From: an uncultured Bacteroidales bacterium
GTDB lineage: Bacteria > Bacteroidota > Bacteroidia > Bacteroidales > Bacteroidaceae
Direction: 5' to 3'
Assembly: GCA_902801475.1 (NCBI GenBank)
Contig: CADCIO010000025.1
Coordinates: forward strand, 1 to 41,991
Length of the DNA: 41,991 nucleotides
This document shows, piece after piece, positions 18,163-25,913 of this stretch. Below the pieces are notes generated by a model. The model made no database searches. It worked only from the letters and a program-made list of their open reading frames with translations, and was not told where the DNA came from. The stretch's first letter is position 1. Every line of letters starts with the position of its first letter. A program made the position numbers and the translations under genes.

Positions 18163-18243
18163 AGTGACTCAGAATTCAGAATTCAGTTTTCTGAGAGACA
18201 GGTGTAAAGTACAAGAAAACTGAAAACTGAATTCTGAGTCACT
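18163..18243. repeat. 30-bp inverted repeat (28/30 matching) in the long spacer
   Basis: Arms 18163-18192 and 18214-18243 pair at 28 of 30 positions around a 21-nt loop. The arms contain CAGAATTCAGAATTCAG and the tandem heptamer AAAACTG. The design is the same as the repeat at 13500-13591, but the sequence differs. Confidence 0.85.
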
Positions 18244-18331
18244 ACCATTACCTTTTCAAACCACACACACAAACCCTGAGGTAACCCTGAGGCAAGCCAA
18301 GTGACAAGGGAACTCAGCGCTGACAAAGAAA

Positions 18332-18359
18332 GGCGTGCAACTCATAAGGGTTGCACGCC
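18332..18359. repeat. Perfect 10-bp hairpin
   Basis: GGCGTGCAAC (18332-18341) and GTTGCACGCC (18350-18359) enclose an 8-nt loop. It is GC-rich in an otherwise AT-rich spacer. There is no U-tract after it, so termination is uncertain. Confidence 0.7.
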
Positions 18360-18461
18360 GGAACGTTCTTACACACGAGTGTAAAGGGAAATTCATCCTA
18401 CTCAAAAGGGGATATATGTCGAATTAAAACGGAGAATGAATCGATTCAATCGGGACACCAG

Positions 18462-18536
18462 CTTTAGGCACACCATCATTTGCCTAAAGGCATACGATTA
18501 AATGGCTAAAGGCACACCACCTTTTGCCTTTAGCCA
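18462..18536. repeat. Two adjacent hairpins sharing a GGCACACCA loop motif
   Basis: Hairpin 1 pairs CTTTAGGCA (18462-18470) with TGCCTAAAG (18481-18489). Hairpin 2 pairs TGGCTAAAGGCA (18503-18514) with TGCCTTTAGCCA (18525-18536). Both have 10-nt loops starting CACCA. A separate 12-bp palindrome TGAATCGATTCA lies just before them at 18437-18448. Confidence 0.75.
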
Positions 18537-18582
18537 AATGAAGATGTCAATGAAAGAAAAAGCACTGCTTTGATGTAGGTAC

Positions 18583-18660
18583 AGACACATGTTCCTGTGG
18601 TCATGAACATATGTTCGATGGCCAATGAACATATGTTCATCGCCGCTTGAACATATGTTC
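18583..18660. promoter_or_regulatory. Array of GAACATATGTTC palindromes on a 22-bp period
   Basis: Perfect 12-bp palindromes start at 18605, 18627 and 18649, and a degenerate copy (AGACACATGTTC, 9/12) starts at 18583. All starts are exactly 22 bp apart, about two helical turns. The spacers are unrelated, so the palindrome itself appears to be what is conserved. This looks like an operator array for a dimeric regulator binding one DNA face. The regulator is unknown. Confidence 0.6.
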
Positions 18661-18673
18661 GTGAAAAAAAGGG

Positions 18674-19549
18674 CTATTGAGCCTCCTCCTTATTGTTTTC
18701 CGCTGCTTGCGTTTCTGGAACTGACATTTGGGAGGTGTTGGACAAGTTGAGTCGGAATGTGATGGGGAGTGTGTATTGCATTCGGACGGGCACTCCATCG
18801 TTCTTGGCTGGCGTCCATACGGCGGGCATTTCTTTGACCACTCGCATGGCTTCTTCGTCTAAGGAAGGGAAGACCGAATTGAGCGTTTTCACGTTGCTGG
18901 TTGAACCGTCGGTGTTGACGACGAACTGGACAAATACCCGGCCTGAAACGCCTTGTTGCATGGCATCTTGGGGGTAGTGAAGGTTCTGTTGCAGGTATGT
19001 CATGAGACCTTGGTCGCCGCCCTTAAATATTGCCCGTTCCTCAGGAGCCTGGAACACGACTTCTTCCACATTACCTCCTGCTGCAGGAGTCAACTCCACT
19101 TTCGCCTCTGGTAAATCTTTGTATTTTCTCGCCCAATATTCTGCTTTCTGCTCGTCCTTGGGGACACCTGCACCCTGATGATACATGGCGGCAAGGTTGA
19201 ATTGTGCATCCTTCAGACCTTGGTTGGCGGCTTTCTCGAACCATTCAACGGCTTTGTTGTAGTCTTGTGGCACGACCTTTCCCTCGATGTAGAAGGTGCC
19301 GAGATTGTACTGCGCACCTGCATGTCCGTCGGTCGCTGCTTTCTCGTAGGCAGCAAATGCCTTGTCATACTTCTTGGCCTCGAGAAGCTCGTTGCCTTTC
19401 TGGTAGTTCTTTTCTGCTTCCGCAGCTTTCTGTTGCGCTTGACGTTTTGCCATCTGAGCGAAGTTCCCAAATCCCCCAGGGAACTGTGCCGACATGCTTA
19501 CTGCCATCATGAGGGCAGCTGCCATGAGGAGCCATCTGTTCTTTGCCAT
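18674..19549 (-). CDS. Exported Sel1-repeat protein with TonB C-terminal domain
   Basis: 291 residues. A signal peptide (MAKNRWLLMAAALMMAVSMS, then AQ) is followed by a Gly/Phe-rich stretch and an Ala/Lys/Glu-rich helical segment. TPR/Sel1 repeats follow (about 43-148, including AAYEKAATDGHAGAQYNLG and AVEWFEKAANQGLKDAQFNL), and then a TonB_C domain (about 175-272: YPQDAMQQGVSGRVFVQFVV, then LPITFRL). Ordinary TonB keeps an uncleaved N-terminal membrane anchor that couples to ExbB/ExbD. Here the hydrophobic N-terminus looks cleavable, so the protein may be a free periplasmic TonB-like adaptor. No exbB or exbD is nearby. It has its own promoter. A retained N-terminal anchor remains possible. 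Confidence 0.82.
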   Translation of the reverse strand: MAKNRWLLMAAALMMAVSMSAQFPGGFGNFAQMAKRQAQQKAAEAEKNYQKGNELLEAKKYDKAFAAYEKAATDGHAGAQYNLGTFYIEGKVVPQDYNKAVEWFEKAANQGLKDAQFNLAAMYHQGAGVPKDEQKAEYWARKYKDLPEAKVELTPAAGGNVEEVVFQAPEERAIFKGGDQGLMTYLQQNLHYPQDAMQQGVSGRVFVQFVVNTDGSTSNVKTLNSVFPSLDEEAMRVVKEMPAVWTPAKNDGVPVRMQYTLPITFRLNLSNTSQMSVPETQAAENNKEEAQ

Positions 19550-19592
19550 TTCTTTGTTTGGTTTAATGTTAGTAAAAAAGTGATTGATGTCG

Positions 19593-19621
19593 CAAAGTTA
19601 CGAATAAATTCCTGAAACAAA
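19593..19621 (-). promoter_or_regulatory. Promoter of the Sel1-TonB_C gene
   Basis: The minus strand shows TAACTTTG at 19593-19600 as the -7 box, 44 nt before the ATG. A TTTG at 19618-19621 sits 17 nt further upstream, slightly closer than the usual 20. Confidence 0.6.
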
Positions 19622-19651
19622 CAAGCATTTGGGAAACTTTCTCTGAAAGAT

Positions 19652-19682
19652 TTTGTGGTTTGGGAAAAATGTTGTTACTTTG
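19652..19682 (+). promoter_or_regulatory. Promoter of the 267-residue lipoprotein gene
   Basis: TTTG at 19652-19655 and TTACTTTG at 19675-19682 are spaced by 19 nt. The -7 box differs from TAnnTTTG at one position. It lies 41 nt before the ATG. Confidence 0.6.
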
Positions 19683-19723
19683 CAAGAGGAAATTGACAAT
19701 AACTATTTAATACTTTTACGAAA

Positions 19724-20527
19724 ATGAAGAAAATTGCGTTCTTGGCAATGGGACTGTGCGTGTCCCTGATGTTATGGAATTGTAAAGGCCAACCTACGGG
19801 TGGAAACTCGGAAGGTGAGGACTCAGCACAGGCTCAAGTGGAAAATCCGTTGAATTTGCCCGCACCTCAAGTCCAGAAGTTTGTGAGGGTGGTGGCAGAC
19901 GAGAGCACAGAGGTGTTCCGTTATGCTGACGTGGAAAGTCCTTGGCGTGTTACATGGACTTGGTTTGAAGACCCTGAATCGGACGTGTGTGACATTGTGG
20001 ATAGCTGGTCGAACGAGGATGTGCCTGATGATTATGAATGTGAGGAGTATCCTGCCTACGCTGGCGATGTTTTTGCCGTGTTGGGTGAGGAGGGTGACTT
20101 CTACAAGGTGAGTGTTCGCAGCGACCGCAACGAAGCGGAGTTCGGTTATGTGAAGAAGGAAGACGTGGCAGAGGTGGAGCCAGAGAAGGTGGATGAGGAT
20201 TTGTTCCCGGAGATGAGAGACATGTATGGTATTCACGTCAGAGTGATCAAGGAAGGCAAGTACAAGGGTTTGGTGCTGCGCGTCATCGAGGATGACTTGG
20301 AAGGCAACAAATTCGAGGTGGGCGTGATGACGGATGACTACTTGGCATTCCCAGAAAAAGGTCCTCTCTTGACAGAAGAAAGCATTGATGTGGATTTGCT
20401 CTCGGACGAACGGATTGACGAGATTGTAAGGAACCTGAAGAAGCAGAAACAAGAGTACGTGAAGTATGATTTCGTCATCCCAATGACAGAGGGCGGTTTC
20501 AGAACATTCTGGTTGAAGAACAAATGA
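19724..20527 (+). CDS. Uncharacterised acidic lipoprotein
   Basis: 267 residues. MKKIAFLAMGLCVSLMLWNC is a lipoprotein signal with a lipobox-like L-W-N-C (Cys20), followed by a short Gly/Ser/Glu linker. The rest is strongly acidic, with one region (about 100-150: YAGDVFAVLGEEGDFYKVSV, then FGYVKKEDVAEV) that reads like an SH3-type beta barrel as found in secreted proteins. I do not recognise a named family. It sits 51 nt upstream of the SGNH hydrolase gene on the same strand and probably shares its transcript, so a role with that enzyme at the cell surface is possible but unproven. Confidence 0.8.
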   Translation: MKKIAFLAMGLCVSLMLWNCKGQPTGGNSEGEDSAQAQVENPLNLPAPQVQKFVRVVADESTEVFRYADVESPWRVTWTWFEDPESDVCDIVDSWSNEDVPDDYECEEYPAYAGDVFAVLGEEGDFYKVSVRSDRNEAEFGYVKKEDVAEVEPEKVDEDLFPEMRDMYGIHVRVIKEGKYKGLVLRVIEDDLEGNKFEVGVMTDDYLAFPEKGPLLTEESIDVDLLSDERIDEIVRNLKKQKQEYVKYDFVIPMTEGGFRTFWLKNK

Positions 20528-20578
20528 TGAAGATAATTACTAAATAATAATGTATAACCAAAAACAAGTGTTTTGACT

Positions 20579-21784
20579 ATGAGAAAAAATGTATTGCTCA
20601 TGGTAGCAATGATGATGGCAGCTATGACGCTGTCGGCAAAGAACGAAAAGTTGCAGTATGTGGCAACGTGGACAACCGCCATTCAGAAAGTGGAACCTCA
20701 CAACTTGGCACCAGAGCCGGGTCTGTCGGGCAATTCGTTGCGACAGATTGTGGAGATCTCTTTTGGTGGTAAGGAAGTGGCGTTGAAATTGTCGAATGAG
20801 TTCAACACTGAAGAAACGGAGATTCTGGGTGTGGAATTGGCAGAAGCGAACACACAGGGTTCGAGCTGGCATATTTCGACCAGCACTTCGACTCCTTTGA
20901 CCTTCAATGGTTTGAGGGGAGTGACGATGAAGCCAGGCGAAGTGATTGTGTCTGACCCTGCAGCTTTCAAGATGAAGCCTCGTATGAATGTGGCCATCAC
21001 CATCCATTTCGGCAAGGCGTCGAATACAGATGTGACAGGACACCCAGGCTCTCGCACCAGTTCCTACATTGCCAAGGGCGACACAAAGGATTTCAGGGGT
21101 GCTAAGGAGACGGCACACTGGTACTATATCAACAGTCTGCTGGTTGTGACTCCACAGGGCAAAAAGGGTGCCATCGCAGCCATCGGAAACTCCATCACTG
21201 ACGGACGTGGCACAACGACCAACGGACAGAACCGTTGGACAGATGTGCTCTCGAAGCGCCTGTTGAAGAACAAGAAGACCAAGAACTTGAGTGTGCTGAA
21301 TCTTGGTTTGGGAGGCAACTGCGTGTTGAGAGGCGGTTTAGGTCCCACAGCCAACAGCCGTTATCAGCGTGATGTGCTGAAACAGGAAGGTGTGAAGTAT
21401 GCGATTGTGTTTGAGGGTGTGAATGACTTGGGTGGCTCACGTGACGGCGAAGCAACTGCCAAGGAACTGATTGAGTCGTTCAAGAAGATGATTGGTCTGG
21501 CACACGAGAAAGGCATCAAGATTTATGGTGCTACGATTATGCCGTTCAAAGGTAATAACTACTATAATGAATCGCGCGAGAAGGGACGTCAGATGGTGAA
21601 CGAATGGATACGTACATCGGGCGAGTATGATGGTGTCATCGACTTTGATGCCTATACCAGAGACCCAGAACAACCAGATCGCTTGAATCCAGCATTCCTG
21701 TTCGAAAACGACTGGTTGCACCCCAATGCAAGTGGTTATCAGAAGATGGGTGAATCCATCGACCTCAACTTATTCACGGAGTGA
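20579..21784 (+). CDS. Secreted SGNH/GDSL-family esterase
   Basis: 401 residues from the ATG at 20579. A TTG two codons upstream is open but adds nothing. Signal peptide MRKNVLLMVAMMMAAMTLSA is followed by an N-terminal beta-rich domain (about 25-190) and the SGNH hydrolase domain: nucleophile S205 in IGNSITDGRG, oxyanion Gly in LGLGGN, Asn282 in EGVNDLG, and the D378-x-x-H381 pair in NDWLHPNASGY. Enzymes with this architecture remove acyl groups, often acetyl, from plant polysaccharides. Convergence with a rhamnogalacturonan lyase suggests pectin (rhamnogalacturonan) deacetylation, but the substrate is inferred from context only. A strong terminator overlaps its stop codon. Confidence 0.88.
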   Translation: MRKNVLLMVAMMMAAMTLSAKNEKLQYVATWTTAIQKVEPHNLAPEPGLSGNSLRQIVEISFGGKEVALKLSNEFNTEETEILGVELAEANTQGSSWHISTSTSTPLTFNGLRGVTMKPGEVIVSDPAAFKMKPRMNVAITIHFGKASNTDVTGHPGSRTSSYIAKGDTKDFRGAKETAHWYYINSLLVVTPQGKKGAIAAIGNSITDGRGTTTNGQNRWTDVLSKRLLKNKKTKNLSVLNLGLGGNCVLRGGLGPTANSRYQRDVLKQEGVKYAIVFEGVNDLGGSRDGEATAKELIESFKKMIGLAHEKGIKIYGATIMPFKGNNYYNESREKGRQMVNEWIRTSGEYDGVIDFDAYTRDPEQPDRLNPAFLFENDWLHPNASGYQKMGESIDLNLFTE

Positions 21785-21810
21785 TGCGCAATGCATCACT
21801 TCTTTTTTTT
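21778..21810. terminator. Intrinsic terminator overlapping two convergent stop codons
   Basis: A 10-bp stem with one G.U pair (21778-21787 with 21793-21802) and a 5-nt loop, followed by eight T residues on the + strand. The left arm holds the TGA of the esterase and the right arm holds the stop codon of the PL11 lyase. It is strong for the esterase direction. Confidence 0.85.
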
Positions 21811-23661
21811 GTAGAGGTCGCCACCCAAATAGAAGCCTGGCTCAGGTGGTTGGTTGTAGCCTACATTCTCTGTGGCAACGCTCAGGCGGTAGGGAATGTC
21901 GAGCATTAAGCAAGGAAAGCCGTATTCAGTAGGAATCGTTGTGGAATAGATGCGTAACTCTGTGCTGGCATAGTCACGCACAATGACTTCCTCACGCCAA
22001 TCGCCCAGAATGTCGGCAGAAAGGCAGGGATTCTGCTTGGTGCCGTTGTTGAAGGTGCAACCTAAAGCACGGAAGTCCTTGAGATTGTCTATCTTCTGTG
22101 TGTTCCAATTCCATTTGAGCACGGCATTACGGTCGAGCAGCTCGCGCAAAAGGTCGCCATCCCACCACACAGCGCTGTTCTGAGGAAAGGAAACGTTGGG
22201 ATGATGATGATTGCCTGTCACATCGAAATAACCTCGCTGGGAGGCTGACCACATCTCCAAGCCGTAGTTGGTGGGGTCTATGTCGGCAGCCATTCCACGT
22301 CCCACATCTATTTTGCTGGGTATTTGGAAAATGATACGTCCGGTCTTGGCATCACGCAGTTCTGAGCCGTCCCTGCGATTCTCGTGCACATCCCATATCT
22401 GAAGTTGTGCGCTGTCTGGATAGAAAGCATATTGATGAATGGCGTCGCCGTGTCCCATACGGGTGGTGTACAGACCCGTACCGTCGTGGTCAATAGCCAT
22501 CGCGCCATAAGTGATTTCATCGCAACCGTCACCATCCACATCACCCACACGCAGATTGTGATTGCCTTGTCCTGAGTAGCCTGGGAACTTCTGCGAATCG
22601 AAAAGCCAGCAGAGTGAAAGCTCTTTCCCGTCCCAATCGTAAGCTGCCAGATAACTCTTAGTATAATAACCTCTGCACATCACAGCACTGGGGTGCTTAC
22701 CGTCTAAATAAGCAACAGCAGCCAAGAAACGGTCGCAGCGATTGCCGTATTTATCACCCCAAGATGCCACATCTCCTCTTGGAGGCTGGTAGGGTACTGT
22801 TTGGAGCGCCCGACCTGTGAGTCCATCGAAGACGGTGAGGTATTCTGGACCATTGAGGATGCGTCCGTTAGTCACCCAATTAGCATTTGGATCACCGATG
22901 GAAGTGCCTGTGCCATCTATGGTACCATCTGCAGTTTTGGTGATGAGCTCAGCACGTCCATTTCCGTCGAAATCGTAAACAAGGAATTGGGTGTAGTGAG
23001 CACCAGCACGAATATTGGGTCCCAGATTGATGCGCCAAAGGAATGGGGTAGAGGTCTCGCTTGATTCTTGGATGAAACACGGAATCTTATAACAGTCCAA
23101 ATAGACATTGCCCGTGTAGCCCTCATGACTATTGTCGCGAGCATTCGAAGGGTCCCATTTCAGAATGATTTCATATTCACCATCACCATCCACATCACCT
23201 ACACTGGCATCGTTGGCAGAATAGGTGTAACGTCTGCCATCAGGTGTGACGCCATCAGCAGGCTTTGACAGTGGGATGGAGATGTAGTCTTTGAGCTCAG
23301 GGTGATAGGTCTGTGTGTAAATGAATTGACGTTCGTTTATAATGGCAGATAGGGTGATTTCAGACTCTTCTTTTGGTGCTAAAGTTTTGAAGAAGGTGAC
23401 ATTCCATATATTCTGTTCATTCAATCGTTTACCATCTTTATAAACGCTGAATGGAACCTTCTTATCTCCTTCCAGTAATCGCCACGAAACCACCAAACTG
23501 TCGTCATCGCGTAGCAGCACCAAACCACGACCCAATTTCTCCTTTTGGATGTCGGGTGCATAAGAAGGTTGTGCCATCAGCAAAATGGCAGAGAAGAAGC
23601 CCAATATAAAGAGTTGTGTTCGTGTGTTGATGGGCAAGATTCGAAAGAAGAAGAATGTCAT
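21796..23661 (-). CDS. Rhamnogalacturonan lyase, PL11 family
   Basis: 621 residues with an N-terminal signal segment (hydrophobic at about 17-30, ending LLMAQPS). The body matches PL11 lyases (YesW/YesX type), which cleave the backbone of rhamnogalacturonan I by beta-elimination. It has an N-terminal Ig-like domain (about 45-130) and an eight-bladed propeller with calcium loops such as DVDGDGEYEI, DFDGNGRAELI and DVDGDGCDEI. Diagnostic blocks include DPSNARDNSHEGYTGNVY, MGHGDAIHQ and DILGDWREEVIVRD. Products carry unsaturated galacturonate ends, which feed the KduI branch of metabolism. The gene follows the AraC gene by 5 nt, so the two form one transcript. No SusC/SusD pair is adjacent. Confidence 0.95.
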   Translation of the reverse strand: MTFFFFRILPINTRTQLFILGFFSAILLMAQPSYAPDIQKEKLGRGLVLLRDDDSLVVSWRLLEGDKKVPFSVYKDGKRLNEQNIWNVTFFKTLAPKEESEITLSAIINERQFIYTQTYHPELKDYISIPLSKPADGVTPDGRRYTYSANDASVGDVDGDGEYEIILKWDPSNARDNSHEGYTGNVYLDCYKIPCFIQESSETSTPFLWRINLGPNIRAGAHYTQFLVYDFDGNGRAELITKTADGTIDGTGTSIGDPNANWVTNGRILNGPEYLTVFDGLTGRALQTVPYQPPRGDVASWGDKYGNRCDRFLAAVAYLDGKHPSAVMCRGYYTKSYLAAYDWDGKELSLCWLFDSQKFPGYSGQGNHNLRVGDVDGDGCDEITYGAMAIDHDGTGLYTTRMGHGDAIHQYAFYPDSAQLQIWDVHENRRDGSELRDAKTGRIIFQIPSKIDVGRGMAADIDPTNYGLEMWSASQRGYFDVTGNHHHPNVSFPQNSAVWWDGDLLRELLDRNAVLKWNWNTQKIDNLKDFRALGCTFNNGTKQNPCLSADILGDWREEVIVRDYASTELRIYSTTIPTEYGFPCLMLDIPYRLSVATENVGYNQPPEPGFYLGGDLYKKKK

Positions 23662-23666
23662 GAAGA

Positions 23667-24620
23667 TTATTTTACGATTTCGATGTTGTCTTCAGAATGG
23701 TCAATGCCTCGTTGCACCACATCAATGAAGTTCCTGTCTTCCCTGTTTCTCTCAGGTAATCCTTTACGGAAATCGAGCGGACTGAGGGTGGTGAGATTCT
23801 TGAACCACTTGCCGAAATAACTCTGATTGGGGAAGGAAAGTGAATCAGAAATCTCTTTGATGGTCATATTGGTGTGGGACAGCAAATTGCGTGCCTCGAC
23901 CAACAGCGCTGTAGCAATCCATTGTGTGGGAGACTTGCCTGAGCACTCTTTGATGATGGTGCTGAAATAGCGTGTCGTCAGGAACTGCTGTTCTGCATAA
24001 AAGCTGACCTCGTGCTGGGTGCGGTAGTTGCGGTAGAGTTGCGTGACAAACTTCTGCAACACTTCATCCTTGCGTGAGAATGATCTGTTTGTTGGCATGA
24101 CATTGGTGTAGCATTGCAACACTTCCAGCATCAGTGAATAGCTGAGCAGTTCAGCCTGTTTGCGGGCAATCTCAATGATGGGTTGATTCGGATCGTGGGT
24201 TTTATTTGCTTGTTCGAGTTTCACTTTCTCTGCTACGTCCTTCATCAATGAAATGTGCTGCGTCAGTGCCTTGTACTGCATTTCGGATACCACTTGATGG
24301 GGAGCCTGCTTGATAACAAACAAGGCGTTGAAATTCGACACATTATAAAGCATGGGCTGGATGATTTCCAGATTGGCGCCAATCAGTGTGCCTTTCAAAT
24401 TAGGCGTATGACTCTTGATGTGCAAGGTGCTGTAAGAGAAATAAACGATAATGGAACCTCTGTGCAGTTGGTATTCAATACCATCAATGGTTAACACCAC
24501 GCTTCCAGCCTTGCACAAGAAAAGGCCCGTTTTTGTCAACTTTACACTTTCTTTCTCGGCATTGAGGATGTTCACCTCGCCGCCCTCCAATTCGAGGATT
24601 GTTACTTTTTCTTCTCTCAT
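23667..24620 (-). CDS. AraC-family transcriptional regulator
   Basis: 317 residues from the ATG at 24620. An upstream in-frame TTG (24641) is less likely because a promoter-like TTATTTTG overlaps it. The N-terminal half is a cupin-like sensor (about 10-120). The C-terminal half has two helix-turn-helix motifs (EQQFLTTRYFSTIIKECSG and MTIKEISDSLSFPNQSYFGK) ending with the AraC signature FKNLTTLSPLDFRK. It is immediately upstream of the PL11 lyase in the same operon and divergent from the RND efflux genes. It could control either. The many palindromes in the 179-bp divergent spacer are candidate binding sites. The ligand is unknown. Confidence 0.9.
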   Translation of the reverse strand: MREEKVTILELEGGEVNILNAEKESVKLTKTGLFLCKAGSVVLTIDGIEYQLHRGSIIVYFSYSTLHIKSHTPNLKGTLIGANLEIIQPMLYNVSNFNALFVIKQAPHQVVSEMQYKALTQHISLMKDVAEKVKLEQANKTHDPNQPIIEIARKQAELLSYSLMLEVLQCYTNVMPTNRSFSRKDEVLQKFVTQLYRNYRTQHEVSFYAEQQFLTTRYFSTIIKECSGKSPTQWIATALLVEARNLLSHTNMTIKEISDSLSFPNQSYFGKWFKNLTTLSPLDFRKGLPERNREDRNFIDVVQRGIDHSEDNIEIVK

Positions 24621-24638
24621 AAAAGAATGATTTTGGGA

Positions 24639-24791
24639 CAAAATAACGAAATTTCGTACAAATAACCAACAAAAACATGGATTATTTGTATGTCAAAACA
24701 TACATTTAGGACAAAAGTAGTGATTTTTACACTATCTCAGTTTCAAAACAATGTCCTAACTTTGCATCCGAAAATAATCAAATGATAGTGT
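24639..24791. promoter_or_regulatory. Divergent promoter and operator region between araC-type gene and RND operon
   Basis: The + strand has TAACTTTG at 24757-24764, 36 nt before the adaptor ATG. The minus strand has TTATTTTG at 24639-24646, 19 nt before the AraC ATG. Between and around these are palindromes ACGAAATTTCGT (24646-24657) and GTATGT...ACATAC (24688-24703). ACACTATC (24729-24736) and its inverse GATAGTGT (24784-24791) flank the efflux promoter. GGACAAAA occurs twice (24636 and 24709). Confidence 0.6.
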
Positions 24792-24799
24792 CATAAACT

Positions 24800-25873
24800 A
24801 TGAAAAAGTTATCTTATCTCATATCGATACTTGTAATGACTGCAGGTATGACATCATGTGGTCATAAGAATGCGCCTCAAGAAGAGGCTCCCATTGTTGA
24901 TGTGACAACAGTGAAAGGAGTGGGCGAGGTGGATGCCACCACGTTCACAGGTAGGACAAAATCAGCTGCAGAAGTGAATCTGGCTTTCCGTGTGGCTGGT
25001 CAGATTGAACGTGTGTTGGTGAAGGAGGGCGATTATGTGCAGAAAGGACAAGTGGTGGCCATCATGGATGCACGTGACTATCAGGTGCAGTTAGCTGCCA
25101 CTCAGGCTGAATATGAGCAGGTGAAGGCAGATGCGGAACGTGTGATGGCACTTTATGCCGAGGGTAACACGACTGCAAGCAATAATGACAAAGCTCGATA
25201 TGGGCTTCAGCAAATCACACAGAAACTGGCCAATCATCAGAATCAATTGGCAGACACGCGTTTGAGAAGCACAATCAGCGGGTATGTACAGACGAAATTC
25301 CACGAAAGTGGTGAGACGGTTTCAGCAGGTATGCCTGTTGTGGGTGTGTTTGGCAGTGGCGATACGGAGGTGGAAATTAACATCAGCGCTTCGGACTTTG
25401 CCAACATCGACAAGTTCACCAGCTTTGGATGCCGTTTTGATGTGACAGGGAATGAGACCTTCCCATTGACCATCGGACGTGTCAGCCAAGAGGCGAACAC
25501 ATCGCAACTCTATACCGTTCGTTTGAAGTTTACTGGAGCTATTGACCACAAGAAGATCACACCTGGTATGACGACAATGGTGTATGCAGAAGTGTCGGGC
25601 AATGATGCTTCCGGCATTGTCAGCGTACCAGCGTCTGCCGTATTGAATGAAGAAGGGAAGACATTGGTATATATTTATGATGAAAAGTCTGGCGTGGTGA
25701 AGTCACGTGTCGTCACTGTGACGAGCATTCAACGTGACGGAACAATGCAAGTGGAGAATGGCTTGAAGTCGGGTGAGACCATTGTGGTGTCTGGTGTTCA
25801 TCATGTGAAGGATGGACAGAAGGTGAAGATTCTGGAGAAGCCATCAGCATCAAATGTAGGTGGACTTTTGTGA
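24800..25873 (+). CDS. RND efflux periplasmic adaptor (membrane fusion) lipoprotein
   Basis: 357 residues of the HlyD/AcrA adaptor family. The lipoprotein signal has T-S-C20 (MKKLSYLISILVMTAGMTSC). A biotinyl-like lipoyl half-motif (VNLAFRVAGQIERVLVKEGDYVQKGQVVA) lies at about 50-80. A short alpha hairpin (about 90-150) and the second lipoyl half (RLRSTISGYVQTKFHESGE) follow. Beta-barrel and membrane-proximal domains run to the end (SVPASAVLNEEGKTLVYI). It links the inner-membrane pump to TolC in the periplasm. It is first of three genes and lies 40 nt before the permease start. Confidence 0.95.
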   Translation: MKKLSYLISILVMTAGMTSCGHKNAPQEEAPIVDVTTVKGVGEVDATTFTGRTKSAAEVNLAFRVAGQIERVLVKEGDYVQKGQVVAIMDARDYQVQLAATQAEYEQVKADAERVMALYAEGNTTASNNDKARYGLQQITQKLANHQNQLADTRLRSTISGYVQTKFHESGETVSAGMPVVGVFGSGDTEVEINISASDFANIDKFTSFGCRFDVTGNETFPLTIGRVSQEANTSQLYTVRLKFTGAIDHKKITPGMTTMVYAEVSGNDASGIVSVPASAVLNEEGKTLVYIYDEKSGVVKSRVVTVTSIQRDGTMQVENGLKSGETIVVSGVHHVKDGQKVKILEKPSASNVGGLL

Positions 25874-25913
25874 CAATGAACAAAGAGAAATGAACAATTA
25901 ATTGTTGTTGGAT

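Noticed and set aside
20573..20578. TTG start for the SGNH esterase
   Set aside because: The ATG at 20579 gives a standard signal peptide, and the TTG adds only two residues.
24621..24641. TTG start for the AraC regulator at 24641
   Set aside because: A promoter-like -7 box overlaps it, and the ATG at 24620 gives a normal N-terminus.
25902..25913. TTG start for the RND permease at 25902
   Set aside because: The ATG at 25914 gives the usual MNYSKWAIEN-like N-terminus of the family.
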